Source: Pseudoalteromonas luteoviolacea
GTDB taxonomy: Bacteria > Pseudomonadota > Gammaproteobacteria > Enterobacterales > Alteromonadaceae
NCBI RefSeq assembly: GCF_021654285.1
Contig: NZ_JAKFZS010000012.1
Location: forward strand, 120,602-184,601
Direction of reading: 5' to 3'
Length of the DNA: 64,000 nt
Shown here: one piece after another, positions 1 to 10,949 of the stretch
Layout of the letters: each line of letters opens with the position of its first letter
How positions within the stretch are numbered: the first letter of the stretch is position 1
Notes under the pieces: model-generated
What the model saw: the letters and a program-made list of their open reading frames with translations, nothing else
Database searches by the model: none
What the model was told of the DNA's origin: nothing
Position numbers and translations under genes: made by a program

Positions 1-1
1 C

Positions 2-190
2 AACTTGGGGGTTTTCAACCTTTTACCACTGCCCATGTTGGATGGTGGGCATTTGATGTATTACTTAATTGAACTAATTCGAAAAAAACCGGTCTCTGAA
101 AAGACACAAGAGTTAGGTTATAAGCTGGGAGCCATGATGCTGTTAGCATTGACCTGTTTTGCATTGTTTAATGATGTATCGAGGCTCTAG
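2..190 (+). CDS. rseP: RseP zinc metalloprotease, C-terminal fragment
   Basis: This is the 3' end of the site-2 intramembrane protease that cleaves RseA in the sigma-E envelope stress cascade; the gene starts before the window. The visible 62 or so residues contain the LPLPMLDGG motif, whose Asp is the third zinc ligand of S2P proteases, followed by a hydrophobic C-terminal helix. Its position directly upstream of bamA is the usual gammaproteobacterial arrangement, in which envelope stress and outer membrane assembly genes are adjacent. Cut by the window edge, not by mutation. Confidence 0.9.
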   Translation, partial: NLGVFNLLPLPMLDGGHLMYYLIELIRKKPVSEKTQELGYKLGAMMLLALTCFALFNDVSRL

Positions 191-262
191 GCTCTTAAAA
201 TAAGGGTGATAGCGCACGTGGCGCTTTGTTCGCCGTAAGCTGTAAAGGATAAAGATAAAAAA

Positions 263-2734
263 ATGCCTATAAAAAAACATTTAGCTGTAACGAGTTTACT
301 TGGCGCTAGTTTTGCCGCTTTAGGGCAAAACTCCTTTATCGTAGAAGATTTAAAAGTTGAAGGGTTACAACGTGTTGCACTAGGTGCAGCCTTAACTCAT
401 ATTCCAATTAACGTTGGCGATGAAGTTGATAACTACACGGTCTCTAAAACCATCAAGGCATTATTCTCGTCAGGTCATTTTGACGATATTTCTGCCTACA
501 GAGATGGCAATCAGATTGTTTTTAAAGTAAAAGAACGTGCCACGATTGCTTCAATTGAGTTTGATGGCAATAAAGATATTAAAGATGAGCAATTACAAGA
601 AAGCTTAGATGGCAAAGACATTCGAACTGGCGAAACGCTGGATAGAACGGTCATTGATGGTGTTGAAAAGGGACTTATCGAGTTCTTTCACAGTATCGGT
701 AAATATAATGCCAAAATTGAAGTGAGTATTGTTGAGTTACCGCGTAACCGAGTAAAGCTCAAATTTGACTTTGATGAAGGCGACGCAGCTTCTGTTCGAC
801 AGATTAACCTCGTTGGTAATGAGTTATTTTCTGATGAGCAATTATTGCGTCTAGTTGAGTCTCAGCAAGATTTGCCTTGGTGGAAGTTCTTATCGAGTGA
901 CCGTTATCAAAAGCAAACAATTGAAGGTGATTTAGAGAAAATCCGAAGTTATTACCTGGATAGAGGTTATTTACGATTTAACATCGATTCGACGCAGGTG
1001 TCTGTGAGCCCTGAGCGTGAATCGGTTTATGTTACTGCAAATATCTCGGAAGGTGAAAAATACACAGTTAAAGGGTTTGACTTCATCGGTGATTTACTTG
1101 GCCGCGAAGAGTTAATTAGAAGTGTGATCCCTTTGAAGTCAGGTGAGCTATACAACGGTTCACTCGTGACGTCATCCGAAGAGTTTATCAAAAGTTATTT
1201 AGCACGTTTTGGTTATGCGAATGCTGAAGTCCGTACCATTCCTGACATAGACGACGAGAATAAAGAAGTACAATTAACACTTTCTGTTGATCCTGGCCAA
1301 CGTGTTTATGTGCGCCGTATTTTAGTTAACGGAAACCAAAGTACTGCAGATCATGTTGTTCGAAGAGAAATGACTCAGTTAGAAGGTGCTTGGTTGTCAA
1401 ACCAAAGCCTTGAGCGCTCTAAGCTGCAAATTCAACGTTTACCATATATGGAATCTGTTGATTTTGAAGTGAAGCCAATCCCAGGTGTAGACGATCAGGT
1501 TGACGTAGATTTTAACGTTAAAGAGCAACCAGCAGGCAGTTTCCAAGCCGGTGTTGCATATGGCTCTTATGCTGGTCTGCAATTTAATGTTGGTGTGAGT
1601 GAGTCGAATTTCTTAGGCTCTGGTGACCAAGTTGCATTCAATATCAACACGTCAAAAGCATCAACACGATATAGTGTTTCTTACACAGACCCATATTTTA
1701 CGCCTGATGGTATATCTCAAGGTAGCAGTATCTTCTTCAGTAAGTTCGATGGTTCAGAGATAGGTCTAATTGATTACGATTCTCGAAGCTATGGTATTGG
1801 TACTCATTTTGGTATTCCAATCAACCCAGTTAACCGACTTAACTTCAGCTTCCGTTGGGTTGAAGAAGAATTAGATCGCATCGCCGATTACGAGCAGACA
1901 CGAGTATTAAGGTTAACTTTCCAAGATCCAGATGATCCGGATGAAGGCTATGACTTTACTAAGTATGAATTGGGTCTTGGCTGGTCTCGCATTACTGTTA
2001 ACCGTGGTATGTTCCCAACAGATGGTTCGCGTCAAAATGCGAACTTTACAATTACCACGCCTAACTCTGACTTAAATTACTTTAAGATGAGTTATGATTC
2101 TCGCTTCTATTGGCCTATCAGTAATGATCATCGTTGGGTGTTCTCGACACGTGCTGCGCTTGCATATGGTAACGGGTATGGAGAAGAAAATGGTTTTGAC
2201 CAAGTACTGCCGTTCCAGGAGTTTTACCGTATTACAGAAATGGAGCTAAGAGGCTTCGAAAGAAATACCATTCTACCACTGGCTATTCAGCGTAGACCGC
2301 AGTCTATCATTGGCTCTTCTCTACCTGATGGTACGGAAAGTGGTTCGATTAGTGGCGATCCAGCATTTGACCAGATTATCACTGGCGGTCGAATTGGTGG
2401 TAATGCCAAGGCTGTTTTTGGTGCTGAAATGATTGTACCAACGCCATTTTTAGATGAAGAGAATACGAGTTCAGTGCGTACTAGTTTCTTCGTCGACGCA
2501 GCAAACGTTTGGGATACTGAATTCGACGTAGATCGTTATTCAAACCTACCAGAGTATCAATACAAACAACTTTCAGATTTCTCTGACCCAAGTCGTTTTA
2601 GGGTTTCTACAGGTATGTCTATTCAATGGATATCCCCGATGGGACCAATGTTAATTAGTTTTGCGTATCCGCTGAAAAAAGAAGATGACGATGATACTAA
2701 GAACATCAGCTTCAACATCAGTAATACATTCTAA
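263..2734 (+). CDS. bamA: Outer membrane protein assembly factor BamA
   Basis: BamA is the essential beta-barrel core of the BAM complex that folds and inserts outer membrane proteins. The 823-residue product has an N-terminal signal peptide, about 400 residues of POTRA repeats (first starting near FIVEDLKVEGLQRV), and a C-terminal Omp85 barrel with conserved MELRGFERN-like and C-terminal barrel strands ending in Phe. Length matches the family (about 800 residues). It lies between rseP and skp; the skp ribosome binding site starts at its stop codon, so the two are probably co-transcribed. Confidence 0.97.
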   Translation: MPIKKHLAVTSLLGASFAALGQNSFIVEDLKVEGLQRVALGAALTHIPINVGDEVDNYTVSKTIKALFSSGHFDDISAYRDGNQIVFKVKERATIASIEFDGNKDIKDEQLQESLDGKDIRTGETLDRTVIDGVEKGLIEFFHSIGKYNAKIEVSIVELPRNRVKLKFDFDEGDAASVRQINLVGNELFSDEQLLRLVESQQDLPWWKFLSSDRYQKQTIEGDLEKIRSYYLDRGYLRFNIDSTQVSVSPERESVYVTANISEGEKYTVKGFDFIGDLLGREELIRSVIPLKSGELYNGSLVTSSEEFIKSYLARFGYANAEVRTIPDIDDENKEVQLTLSVDPGQRVYVRRILVNGNQSTADHVVRREMTQLEGAWLSNQSLERSKLQIQRLPYMESVDFEVKPIPGVDDQVDVDFNVKEQPAGSFQAGVAYGSYAGLQFNVGVSESNFLGSGDQVAFNINTSKASTRYSVSYTDPYFTPDGISQGSSIFFSKFDGSEIGLIDYDSRSYGIGTHFGIPINPVNRLNFSFRWVEEELDRIADYEQTRVLRLTFQDPDDPDEGYDFTKYELGLGWSRITVNRGMFPTDGSRQNANFTITTPNSDLNYFKMSYDSRFYWPISNDHRWVFSTRAALAYGNGYGEENGFDQVLPFQEFYRITEMELRGFERNTILPLAIQRRPQSIIGSSLPDGTESGSISGDPAFDQIITGGRIGGNAKAVFGAEMIVPTPFLDEENTSSVRTSFFVDAANVWDTEFDVDRYSNLPEYQYKQLSDFSDPSRFRVSTGMSIQWISPMGPMLISFAYPLKKEDDDDTKNISFNISNTF

Positions 2735-2744
2735 GGAGTTTATT

Positions 2745-3263
2745 GTGAAAAAGATTTTTAAAACCTCTGCTATGGGTATCTTAGCAGCTTTATTAATGGG
2801 TAACTCTATCAACGCATTTGCACACAAAGTGGGTATCGTTGATATGCAGACTGTTTATTCTCAATTGCCACAAATGGCTAAAATTGAGCAAGCTTTAAAA
2901 AGTGAATTCTCAGAGCGTCGCCAAGAACTTGAAAAACTACAAGGTGACATCCGTTTTGAAGCTGAAAAGTTCAAGCGCGAAAGTGCAACTATGAGCGAAG
3001 AGCAAAAAACGCAATTACGTGAAAAAATTCAAGGTATGCAAAAATCACTTGCTGAAAAAGGTCGTCCACTAGAGCAGGAAATTAAGCAGCGTCAGAATCA
3101 AGAATTAGCAAAAGTACAAAAAATGATCCTAGATGCAATTGAAAATGTTGCCAAAAAAGGAAAGTTTGACGAAGTTAGATTAAAAGAAACGACAATCTAC
3201 TTCAACCCTGATAAAGTTAGCGATCTGTCGGATGATATTGTTGAAGCAGTTAGCAAAAAGTAA
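2745..3263 (+). CDS. skp: Periplasmic chaperone Skp (OmpH)
   Basis: Skp holds unfolded outer membrane proteins in the periplasm on the way to BamA. I place the start at GTG 2745 because AAGGAG at 2733-2738 sits at the right spacing and the residues that follow form a clean signal peptide (MKKIFKTSAMG..., cleavage near AFA-H). The 172-residue product is short, charged and helical in its middle, as expected for the coiled-coil tentacles of the Skp trimer. A longer reading from ATG 2685 would overlap bamA and is unlikely. It overlaps lpxD by one base. Confidence 0.93.
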   Translation: MKKIFKTSAMGILAALLMGNSINAFAHKVGIVDMQTVYSQLPQMAKIEQALKSEFSERRQELEKLQGDIRFEAEKFKRESATMSEEQKTQLREKIQGMQKSLAEKGRPLEQEIKQRQNQELAKVQKMILDAIENVAKKGKFDEVRLKETTIYFNPDKVSDLSDDIVEAVSKK

Positions 3264-4303
3264 TGACTAAACACTATACGTTGTCGCAATTGGCTGAACA
3301 CTTGGGTGCAACCCTTGAAGGGAACCCTGAACAGCCAATTGTTAACATTGCCACTTTATTAAATGCGAATGACCAAGAAGTCGCTTTTTTGGCAAATAAA
3401 AAATACCGCAGCCAGCTTGAGTCTACTCAAGCTGGCGCTGTTATCTTATCCGCAGAGGATGCGGATTATTTTTCTGGTAACAAATTAGTTTGTGATAATC
3501 CATATGTTGCATACGCAAAACTTGCACAATATATGGATACAACCCCAGCAGCAGCGAGCTCAGTGCATAGCACCGCCGTGGTTGATGAGAGCGCGTCTTT
3601 AGGTCAAAACGTTAAAGTTGGAGCCAATGCTGTTATCGAGGCCGGCGCAATGATTGGTGACAATGTTGAAATTGGTGCTGGGTGTTTTGTTGGTAAATAT
3701 GCACGCATTGGTGCAGGCACAAAGCTATGGGCTAATGTGACAATTTATCACGAAGTTGAAATTGGTGAGCATTGTTTGTTTCAATCAGGCAGTGTAATCG
3801 GTAGTGATGGCTTCGGTTACGCTAATGAGTCAGGCGAGTGGGTTAAAATTCCACAGATCGGCACTGTGATTATCGGAAATCGAGTTGAAGTAGGCGCTTG
3901 TACGTCTATTGATCGAGGCGCAATAGATAACACCATAATTCATGATAATGTCATTTTAGATAACCAAATTCAAATAGCGCATAATGTTGAAATTGGTTAC
4001 GGCACTGCCATCGCAGGCTGCAGTGTGCTTGCGGGTAGTGTAAAAATTGGAAAGTACTGTCAAATCGGTGGTATGGTGGCAGTAAATGGCCACAATGAAG
4101 TGTGTGACGGCGTTGTTATCACTGGTATGAGCATGGTTACTAAGGGCATTTCAAAGCCAGGTATATACTCATCAGGTATGCCTCACACAACGAATAAAGA
4201 GTGGCGTAAGAATATCGCTCACTTGCGCAATCTCTCTGATTTTAAAGCGCGCATTAAAGCGCTTGAAAATCTTACCGAGCAGTTACAACATACGGATAAA
4301 TAA
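3263..4303 (+). CDS. lpxD: UDP-3-O-(3-hydroxyacyl)glucosamine N-acyltransferase LpxD
   Basis: LpxD adds the N-linked 3-hydroxyacyl chain in the third step of lipid A synthesis in the cytoplasm. The 346-residue protein has an N-terminal uridine-binding domain (about residues 1-100) and then many hexapeptide repeats of the [LIV]GxxxxI type that form a left-handed beta helix. The catalytic His lies in the [11 protein letters not shown] segment. The ATG overlaps the skp stop (TAATG), which implies translational coupling inside the skp-lpxD-fabZ-lpxA operon. Confidence 0.97.
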   Translation: MTKHYTLSQLAEHLGATLEGNPEQPIVNIATLLNANDQEVAFLANKKYRSQLESTQAGAVILSAEDADYFSGNKLVCDNPYVAYAKLAQYMDTTPAAASSVHSTAVVDESASLGQNVKVGANAVIEAGAMIGDNVEIGAGCFVGKYARIGAGTKLWANVTIYHEVEIGEHCLFQSGSVIGSDGFGYANESGEWVKIPQIGTVIIGNRVEVGACTSIDRGAIDNTIIHDNVILDNQIQIAHNVEIGYGTAIAGCSVLAGSVKIGKYCQIGGMVAVNGHNEVCDGVVITGMSMVTKGISKPGIYSSGMPHTTNKEWRKNIAHLRNLSDFKARIKALENLTEQLQHTDK

Positions 4304-4314
4304 AAGGTACTATT

Positions 4315-4767
4315 TTGGCCAACGAATTAAACAGCTTTGATATTCAAGAGATCTTGAAGTTACTTCCTCATCGTTACCCTATGTTGCTTGTCGATAAAGT
4401 TGTCGATCACAAGCCTGGAGAGTATTTGCATGCAGTGAAGAATGTGACGGCAAATGAGCCTATCTTTACAGGTCATTTTCCAGACCAACCTATTTTTCCT
4501 GGTGTAATGATTTTAGAAGCAATGGCACAGGCGACAGGTTTGCTTGGTTTTAAAACGGTCGAGAATCGCAGTGACAATGAGCTATACTTGTTTGCAGCCA
4601 TTGACAATGCAAGGTTCAAGCAGCCAGTTGTCCCTGGCGATACGATGCATTTACACGTGCAGTTCGTCAAAGAGCGTCGCAATATCTGGAAGTTTTCAGC
4701 TGAAGCGAAAGTAGACGGCAATGTCGTGTGTAGTGCAGAAATAATGTGTGCTAGAAGAGAGTTTTAA
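4315..4767 (+). CDS. fabZ: 3-hydroxyacyl-ACP dehydratase FabZ
   Basis: FabZ dehydrates 3-hydroxyacyl-ACP in fatty acid elongation and competes with LpxA and LpxD for the same acyl donor, which explains its place between them. The 150-residue hot-dog-fold protein shows [11 protein letters not shown], with the catalytic His, and [20 protein letters not shown], with the catalytic acid. The reading starts at TTG 4315 after an AAAGG motif; no in-frame ATG gives a complete N terminus. Length is normal for the family. Confidence 0.96.
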   Translation: MANELNSFDIQEILKLLPHRYPMLLVDKVVDHKPGEYLHAVKNVTANEPIFTGHFPDQPIFPGVMILEAMAQATGLLGFKTVENRSDNELYLFAAIDNARFKQPVVPGDTMHLHVQFVKERRNIWKFSAEAKVDGNVVCSAEIMCARREF

Positions 4768-4769
4768 GC

Positions 4770-5540
4770 GTGATCCATCCTACCGCAATTATTGAACCAG
4801 GCGCTAAATTAGGAAATAACGTCTCAGTTGGACCATACAGTTATATCGGTAACGATGTAGTTATCGGGGACGATTGTAAAATTGAATCACATGTTGTTAT
4901 TAAAGGACCAAGTGAAATTGGTTCTGGTAATCACATATTTCAGTTTGCGTCTGTAGGCGAGGCCTGCCAAGATAAAAAGTACAAGGATGAACCAACGAAG
5001 CTCATTATTGGCGACAATAATGTGATCAGAGAGTGTGCGACGATCCACCGTGGTACTATTCAAGATCAAGGCGTTACCATTATTGGTAGTAACAATCTTT
5101 TTATGGCTTACACCCATGTTGCACACGATGCAGTAATTGGTAGCAATGTTATTTTTGCTAACAATGCAAGTGTTGCTGGGCATGTTCATATCGGCGATTG
5201 GGTTATCTTAGCGGGTAACTCAGGCGTACATCAGTTTTGTAAGGTCGGTTCGCATGCTTTTGTAGGCATGTACTCTGGTGTGAACCAAGATGTACCGCCA
5301 TTTGTAACAACTACGGGCACACCTGCGCGTCCTGTTGCAATTAACACCGAAGGTCTGAAGCGTCGTGGTTTTGAGTCTGATGAAATTATGGCAACACGCA
5401 GAGCTTACAAAACGCTCTTCCGTAAAGGCCTAAAACTAGATGAAGCCATTGCAGCTTTACAAGATGAAGCGCAACAGTTCCCAGCGGTACAGCAGATGCT
5501 TGATTTTATCGCAACGTCAGAGCGTGGACTGGTACGCTAA
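4770..5540 (+). CDS. lpxA: UDP-N-acetylglucosamine O-acyltransferase LpxA
   Basis: LpxA transfers 3-hydroxyacyl from ACP to UDP-GlcNAc, the first step of lipid A synthesis. The 256-residue product is a left-handed beta helix of hexapeptide repeats with the catalytic His in THVAHDAVIG and a C-terminal helical domain. GTG 4770 lies two bases after the fabZ stop. A strong terminator follows at 5608-5639, so the operon that began upstream probably ends here or is attenuated before lpxB. Confidence 0.97.
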   Translation: MIHPTAIIEPGAKLGNNVSVGPYSYIGNDVVIGDDCKIESHVVIKGPSEIGSGNHIFQFASVGEACQDKKYKDEPTKLIIGDNNVIRECATIHRGTIQDQGVTIIGSNNLFMAYTHVAHDAVIGSNVIFANNASVAGHVHIGDWVILAGNSGVHQFCKVGSHAFVGMYSGVNQDVPPFVTTTGTPARPVAINTEGLKRRGFESDEIMATRRAYKTLFRKGLKLDEAIAALQDEAQQFPAVQQMLDFIATSERGLVR

Positions 5541-5607
5541 CTTAATCTGGCTCTTTGTCGCCTTATCGTAATTTATCGAATAACAAAGAGCGGGTTCTGA
5601 TATAATA

Positions 5608-5639
5608 ACGCCATACTTAGTATGGCGTTTTTTTATTTT
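5608..5639 (+). terminator. Rho-independent terminator between lpxA and lpxB
   Basis: A perfect 9-bp stem, ACGCCATAC (5608-5616) with GTATGGCGT (5620-5628) around a 3-base loop, is followed by six T and then ATTTT. It separates lpxB from lpxA, genes that are often read as one unit. A TATAAT stands just before the stem at 5601-5606, so a promoter for lpxB near here is possible. Confidence 0.85.
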
Positions 5640-5653
5640 CTAGAAGAACAAAA

Positions 5654-6808
5654 ATGGCAAACGAAAAATCTATTACTGTCGGGATTGTTGCAGGTGAGCT
5701 ATCTGGTGACATTCTTGGCGCAGGTCTTATTAAAGCACTGAAACAGCGCTTTCCAAATGCACAGTTTGTTGGCATTGCAGGTCCTAAAATGCAAGCTCAG
5801 GGGTGTAAAAGCCTTTTTGATATGGAAGAGCTTGCTGTGATGGGCCTTGTGGAAGTGTTAGGCAGACTTCCTCGCTTACTTAAAATTCGAAAACAATTAG
5901 TCAATTATTTTATACAAAATCCACCAGATGTGTTTATTGGTGTTGATGCACCAGACTTCAATTTACGTGTTGAAAAACCGTTGAAAGCGGCTGGCATTAA
6001 GACAATTCAATATGTAAGCCCCTCTGTTTGGGCGTGGCGACCAAAGCGTATTCATACCATCGCAGAGGCGACAAATTTGGTGTTATCTTTGCTACCGTTC
6101 GAAAAAGCCTTTTACGATAAGTATGATGTACCCTGTACTTTTGTAGGTCACACCCTTGCAGACGAAATACCGTTAGAGTCAGATACCTTGGCTGCGCGAA
6201 AAGAAATTGGTTTAAAAGAGTCAGATACAGTTTTGGCCTTGTTGCCAGGCAGCAGAGGATCTGAAGTTGGGTTGCTAAGTGAAACTTACTTGCAAACTGC
6301 TAAGCAATTAGTAGATAAAATGCCAGATCTCAAAATTGTTGTGCCTTTGGTCAATGAAAAGCGCAAAAAGCAGTTCACACAAATTCTAAATAAAGTGGCG
6401 CCAGATCTTCGCCCGATTATATTAGATGGCCAGTCTTCATTGGCAATGACAGCGTCAGATGCTGTATTACTAGCCTCAGGTACGGCGACGTTAGAAGCGA
6501 TGTTATATAAAAAACCAATGGTTGTGGGATATCGCTTAAAAACCTTGAGCTATAAAATATTTAGCACGTTTTTTACCTTCAACATCAAACACTTTTCATT
6601 GCCAAATTTACTTGCGGATGCACCGCTTGTAGCCGAATTTTTGCAAGAAGATTGTAATCCAGATGCGTTGACGGATGCACTGCTCCCCTTGCTCAGAGGG
6701 GACAATTCCGCACTCATAGAACGTTTTTACGAAATTCATAAAGGTATTCGCTTAAATGCCAGTGAACAGGCAGCAATTGCTGTTGCGGAGGTGATAGATG
6801 CAAATTGA
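5654..6808 (+). CDS. lpxB: Lipid-A-disaccharide synthase LpxB
   Basis: LpxB joins UDP-2,3-diacylglucosamine and lipid X to give the lipid A disaccharide at the inner membrane surface. The 384-residue GT19 enzyme shows the N-terminal GELSGD motif, the [13 protein letters not shown] segment and the nucleotide-binding [10 protein letters not shown] motif. Length fits the family. It overlaps rnhB by 11 bases, so the two are translated together. The preceding terminator suggests that transcription of lpxB-rnhB-dnaE is at least partly independent of lpxA. Confidence 0.97.
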   Translation: MANEKSITVGIVAGELSGDILGAGLIKALKQRFPNAQFVGIAGPKMQAQGCKSLFDMEELAVMGLVEVLGRLPRLLKIRKQLVNYFIQNPPDVFIGVDAPDFNLRVEKPLKAAGIKTIQYVSPSVWAWRPKRIHTIAEATNLVLSLLPFEKAFYDKYDVPCTFVGHTLADEIPLESDTLAARKEIGLKESDTVLALLPGSRGSEVGLLSETYLQTAKQLVDKMPDLKIVVPLVNEKRKKQFTQILNKVAPDLRPIILDGQSSLAMTASDAVLLASGTATLEAMLYKKPMVVGYRLKTLSYKIFSTFFTFNIKHFSLPNLLADAPLVAEFLQEDCNPDALTDALLPLLRGDNSALIERFYEIHKGIRLNASEQAAIAVAEVIDAN

Positions 6809-7391
6809 ACGCCCTAAAGTAAACTACATTGCAGGTGTAGATGAGGTTGGTCGTGGGCCCTTGGTGGGTGATGTTGTAACGGCAGCAGTGATTTTAGATC
6901 CAAGCAAGCCAATAGCAGGTTTAACAGATTCAAAAAAACTGTCAGAGAAAAAACGCAATGTGCTGGCGGAAGAAATTAAAGAGAAAGCGCTGTGTTACTG
7001 CATTGCTCGTGCTACGGTAGATGAAATCGATGAGCTGAATATTTTGCATGCTACTATGTTGGCTATGAAGCGCGCCGTTGAAGGTCTCTCAATTCCTGCT
7101 GAATTTGTTTTTATTGATGGTAATCGTGTACCGGATATTAGTATTCCGGCACAAGCGGTTGTGAAAGGCGATAGCTTAGTGGAAGAGATCAGCGCCGCAT
7201 CAATTTTAGCTAAAGTTACCCGTGACAATGAAATGATTGAATTAGATGCGCAGTATCCTCAGTTTGGCTTTGCAGGTCATAAAGGTTATCCAACCAAAGC
7301 GCATTTTGAAGCGCTTGCTCAACATGGCATCACGCCACATCATCGAAAGAGCTTTAAACCAGTACAAAGAATCATTGCGGAGCAGTCGTAA
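6798..7391 (+). CDS. rnhB: Ribonuclease HII
   Basis: RNase HII nicks RNA in RNA-DNA hybrids and removes single ribonucleotides from DNA. The 197-residue protein shows the catalytic [10 protein letters not shown] motif near residue 15, [12 protein letters not shown], and FIDGNRVP with the second acidic residue. The start ATG 6798 is preceded by a GAGG motif inside the lpxB end. It ends two bases before dnaE, the conserved lpxB-rnhB-dnaE order of gammaproteobacteria. Confidence 0.96.
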   Translation: MQIERPKVNYIAGVDEVGRGPLVGDVVTAAVILDPSKPIAGLTDSKKLSEKKRNVLAEEIKEKALCYCIARATVDEIDELNILHATMLAMKRAVEGLSIPAEFVFIDGNRVPDISIPAQAVVKGDSLVEEISAASILAKVTRDNEMIELDAQYPQFGFAGHKGYPTKAHFEALAQHGITPHHRKSFKPVQRIIAEQS

Positions 7392-7393
7392 TC

Positions 7394-10300
7394 ATGCCAA
7401 CGCCTAATTTTGTACATTTACGCGTTCATAGTGACTTTTCTATGGTTGATGGCTTGGCCAAGACCAAACCTATTGTCGCCAGAGCGCAAGAGCTTGAGAT
7501 GCCTGCGTTCGCCATTACAGATCAAATGAACTTATGTGGTTTAGTGCGGTTTTATGGCGGTGCTCATGGTGCTGGCATAAAGCCCATGGTAGGGGCTGAT
7601 TTATGGCTAAAAAGTGATGAGTTTCCTGATGAACCTTGTCGAATTGTCGTACTTGCTAAAAATAATGAAGGATATAAAAACCTTACATTGCTGATCTCAG
7701 AAGCCTTTTTAAGAGGCCACGTATTTCATCGACCAGTGGTTGATAAAGCATGGTTAGCGCAGTACAAAGAGGGGTTAATTTTACTCTCTGGGGCAAAAGA
7801 TGGCGATGTAGGCAAAGCGCTATTAAAGGGCAATCATCAGCTTGCTTTAGAAACAGTGGCTTTTTATGAAGAGCACTTTGCTAATCACTATTACCTTGAA
7901 TTACATCGTACAGGGCGTGAACAAGAAGAAGAGTACCTGCATGCGGCAGTGGCACTTGCTGGCGAACGTAATTTACCCGTCGTTGCGACCAATGAAGTTG
8001 TTTTTTTACACGAAGAAGACTTTGAAGCCCATGAGATCCGCGTTGCTATTCATGATGGTTACACGTTAGAAGATAAAAACAGGCCGAAGCGCTTTTCCAA
8101 AGAGCAATACCTCAAAACGCCTGAGCAGATGGCTGAGCTATTTAGTGATATTCCGGAAGCGCTGGAAAACACCGTTGAAATTGCTAAGCGATGTAACGTT
8201 ACCGTACAGCTTGGTACTTATTTCTTGCCAGATTACCCAACGGGCGATTTAAAAATTGATGACTTCTTGGTCAAGGTATCTGAAGACGGCCTTGAAGAAC
8301 GTCTGCAGTTTTTATTCCCTGATGAAGAAGACAGAAAAGTTAAGCGAGTTGAGTACGATGATCGTTTAAGAATTGAATTAGACGTAATCAACCAAATGGG
8401 ATTCCCGGGCTACTTCTTGATCGTAATGGAGTTCATTCAGTGGAGTAAGGATAATAATATTCCAGTTGGTCCTGGCCGAGGCTCTGGTGCAGGTTCATTG
8501 GTGGCGTATGCATTGAAGATCACCGATCTTGACCCACTTGAATTTGACTTACTATTTGAGCGATTCTTAAACCCAGAACGTGTCTCGATGCCAGATTTTG
8601 ACGTCGACTTCTGTATGGATAGACGAGATGAGGTGATTGATCACGTTGCCAAATTGTACGGGCGACAAGCGGTATCCCAGATCATCACCTTTGGTACCAT
8701 GGCGGCCAAGGCGGTAATTCGTGACGTAGGTCGTGTACTAGGTCACCCCTATGGTTTTGTTGATAGAATTTCGAAGCTAGTGCCGGGCGATCCGGGTATG
8801 ACACTGGCTAAAGCTTTTGAAGTTGAGCCAAGGCTACCTGAGGCCTATGATGGCGATGATGAAGTAAAAGAACTCATCGATAAATGTCGAATTCTAGAAG
8901 GCTGTACTCGTAACGCTGGTAAACACGCCGGTGGTGTTGTTATCTCGCCAACCAGCATCACAGACTTTGCAGCCTTGTACTGTGACGAAGAGGGTAAATT
9001 CCCAGTTACTCAATTCGATAAAAACGACGTTGAAACGGCCGGTCTGGTTAAGTTTGACTTCCTAGGTCTGAGAACACTGACAATCTTGCAGTGGGCACTG
9101 GATATGGCCAATGAGCGTTTAGCGCGTGAACAAAAACCATTTGTAGATATCAATGCCATTCCACTTGATGATCATGCCAGCTTTGAGGTGCTACTAAGAG
9201 CCGAGACTACAGCGGTATTCCAGCTAGAATCGCGTGGTATGAAAGACCTTATCCGCCGTCTTAAACCGGACTGCTTCGAAGATATGATCGCACTGGTTGC
9301 ACTATTTAGACCGGGACCGTTGCAATCGGGCATGGTAGATAACTTTATCGACCGTAAGCATGGTCGAGAAGAGATCTCTTTCCCTGATGCTCAGTATCAG
9401 CATGAGAGCCTAGCTCCTATCCTAGAGCCGACTTACGGGATCATCCTGTATCAGGAGCAGGTCATGCAGATCGCGCAGGTCCTAGCAGGTTATAGCCTAG
9501 GCGGCGCTGACTTACTTCGTCGTGCGATGGGTAAGAAAAAACCGGAAGAGATGGCAAAGCAGCGTTCAACCTTTGAAGAAGGGTCGATAAATAACGGTGT
9601 CGACGGTGAACTTGCCATGAAGATCTTCGATCTTGTAGAAAAGTTCGCTGGTTATGGTTTTAACAAATCTCACTCGGCAGCATACGCACTGGTTTCTTAC
9701 CAAACGCTTTGGATGAAAACGCATTTCCCAGCAGAATTTATGGCTGCGGTAATGTCTGCGGATATGGATAACACCGATAAGATTGTCACCTTGGTTGATG
9801 AGTGTGAGAACATGAAGTTGACCTTGCTACCACCGGATGTGAATGCGGGTGTTTATAAGTTTGCGGTAAACTTACAAGGTGAGATTGTCTACGGTATTGG
9901 TGCCATCAAGGGGGTAGGTGAAGGCCCAGTTGAAGCCATTCTTGAAGCACGTGAGCAAGGCGGAGAGTTTAAAGACTTATTCGATTTTTGTGCCCGTGTT
10001 GATTTGAAGCGTCTTAATCGTCGTGTTATTGAAAAGCTGATTTATGCAGGCGCCTTAGACAAATTAGGCCCAGAAAAGAAACAAGGCGGACGTGCGACAT
10101 TACTTGCAAGCTTAAAAGATGCTATGAAGTCGGCTGAACAGCATCATAAAGCGGAACAGTTAGGGCAATCGGATTTATTTGGCTTACTTGCCGTTGAACC
10201 TGAAGAAGTGGCACAAGCCTTTATTCAGGCACCACCATTGAGTGACAATGAGTGGCTCAACGGAGAAAAGGAAACGTTGGGTTTATACCTGACCGGACAC

Positions 10301-10885
10301 CCAATTAACCAGTACCGTAAAGAGCTGAAGCATTATACCTCGGGTAAATTAGTCGACTTACAGCCAACTAACCGAGATATGCAGTCGACAGCAGCTGGTT
10401 TGGTGATCAACGCCCGTACCTTGATAAATAAAAAAGGTAACCGTTGGGGACTCATCACGCTAGACGATAAGAGTGCGCGGATTGATGTACGTTTCTTCCC
10501 TGAACAATTTGAAATGTATGAAGAGCTCCTTCAGGTTAACCAGATCCTGATTATATCTGGGCAGGTAAGCTTTGATAACTTCTCAGGCGGTATCACTATG
10601 ACTGCCAGAGACGTCAATACGATAGCGCAAGCGCGAGAGAAGCGGGTTAGCGCTCTTAAGATGTCACTAAATATGGCGCAAATAGATGCGAACTTTGGTG
10701 AGAACTTAAAGCGAGTATTAGAGCCTTATAAGTTTGGTACTTGTGAGGTGATCATTGAATATCAGCGTCCAGATGCCACAGCCGAGTTAACACTCGGGAC
10801 ACAGTGGTGCGTGACACCAAGCGATGAGCTGATCAGATCTTTGAAAAAGTTAACTGGCCAAGATGTAGAGTTAATCTTTGACTAA
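7394..10885 (+). CDS. dnaE: DNA polymerase III alpha subunit
   Basis: This is the replicative polymerase subunit. The 1163-residue product starts with a PHP domain ([10 protein letters not shown]), contains the polymerase active site with PDFDVDFC and [10 protein letters not shown], and ends with helix-hairpin-helix and OB-fold regions (the OB fold near residues 990-1080). Length matches E. coli DnaE (1160). A bidirectional hairpin terminator follows, and accA is encoded convergently after it, unlike E. coli where accA is co-directional. Confidence 0.98.
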   Translation: MPTPNFVHLRVHSDFSMVDGLAKTKPIVARAQELEMPAFAITDQMNLCGLVRFYGGAHGAGIKPMVGADLWLKSDEFPDEPCRIVVLAKNNEGYKNLTLLISEAFLRGHVFHRPVVDKAWLAQYKEGLILLSGAKDGDVGKALLKGNHQLALETVAFYEEHFANHYYLELHRTGREQEEEYLHAAVALAGERNLPVVATNEVVFLHEEDFEAHEIRVAIHDGYTLEDKNRPKRFSKEQYLKTPEQMAELFSDIPEALENTVEIAKRCNVTVQLGTYFLPDYPTGDLKIDDFLVKVSEDGLEERLQFLFPDEEDRKVKRVEYDDRLRIELDVINQMGFPGYFLIVMEFIQWSKDNNIPVGPGRGSGAGSLVAYALKITDLDPLEFDLLFERFLNPERVSMPDFDVDFCMDRRDEVIDHVAKLYGRQAVSQIITFGTMAAKAVIRDVGRVLGHPYGFVDRISKLVPGDPGMTLAKAFEVEPRLPEAYDGDDEVKELIDKCRILEGCTRNAGKHAGGVVISPTSITDFAALYCDEEGKFPVTQFDKNDVETAGLVKFDFLGLRTLTILQWALDMANERLAREQKPFVDINAIPLDDHASFEVLLRAETTAVFQLESRGMKDLIRRLKPDCFEDMIALVALFRPGPLQSGMVDNFIDRKHGREEISFPDAQYQHESLAPILEPTYGIILYQEQVMQIAQVLAGYSLGGADLLRRAMGKKKPEEMAKQRSTFEEGSINNGVDGELAMKIFDLVEKFAGYGFNKSHSAAYALVSYQTLWMKTHFPAEFMAAVMSADMDNTDKIVTLVDECENMKLTLLPPDVNAGVYKFAVNLQGEIVYGIGAIKGVGEGPVEAILEAREQGGEFKDLFDFCARVDLKRLNRRVIEKLIYAGALDKLGPEKKQGGRATLLASLKDAMKSAEQHHKAEQLGQSDLFGLLAVEPEEVAQAFIQAPPLSDNEWLNGEKETLGLYLTGHPINQYRKELKHYTSGKLVDLQPTNRDMQSTAAGLVINARTLINKKGNRWGLITLDDKSARIDVRFFPEQFEMYEELLQVNQILIISGQVSFDNFSGGITMTARDVNTIAQAREKRVSALKMSLNMAQIDANFGENLKRVLEPYKFGTCEVIIEYQRPDATAELTLGTQWCVTPSDELIRSLKKLTGQDVELIFD

Positions 10886-10910
10886 GTCTACAAAAACAGC
10901 AGATACAAAA

Positions 10911-10938
10911 AAGGCCACTCATTGAGTGGCCTTTTTAT
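10911..10938. terminator. Bidirectional terminator between dnaE and accA
   Basis: A perfect 10-bp stem, AAGGCCACTC (10911-10920) with GAGTGGCCTT (10924-10933), has an ATT loop and is flanked by A-tracts on the left and T-tracts on the right. It can therefore end both dnaE (+) and accA (-). Confidence 0.9.
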
Positions 10939-10949
10939 TAAAACTTCAA

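Noticed and set aside
2685..2744. Extended start of skp at ATG 2685
   Set aside because: It overlaps bamA, breaks the signal peptide and ignores the AAGGAG before GTG 2745.
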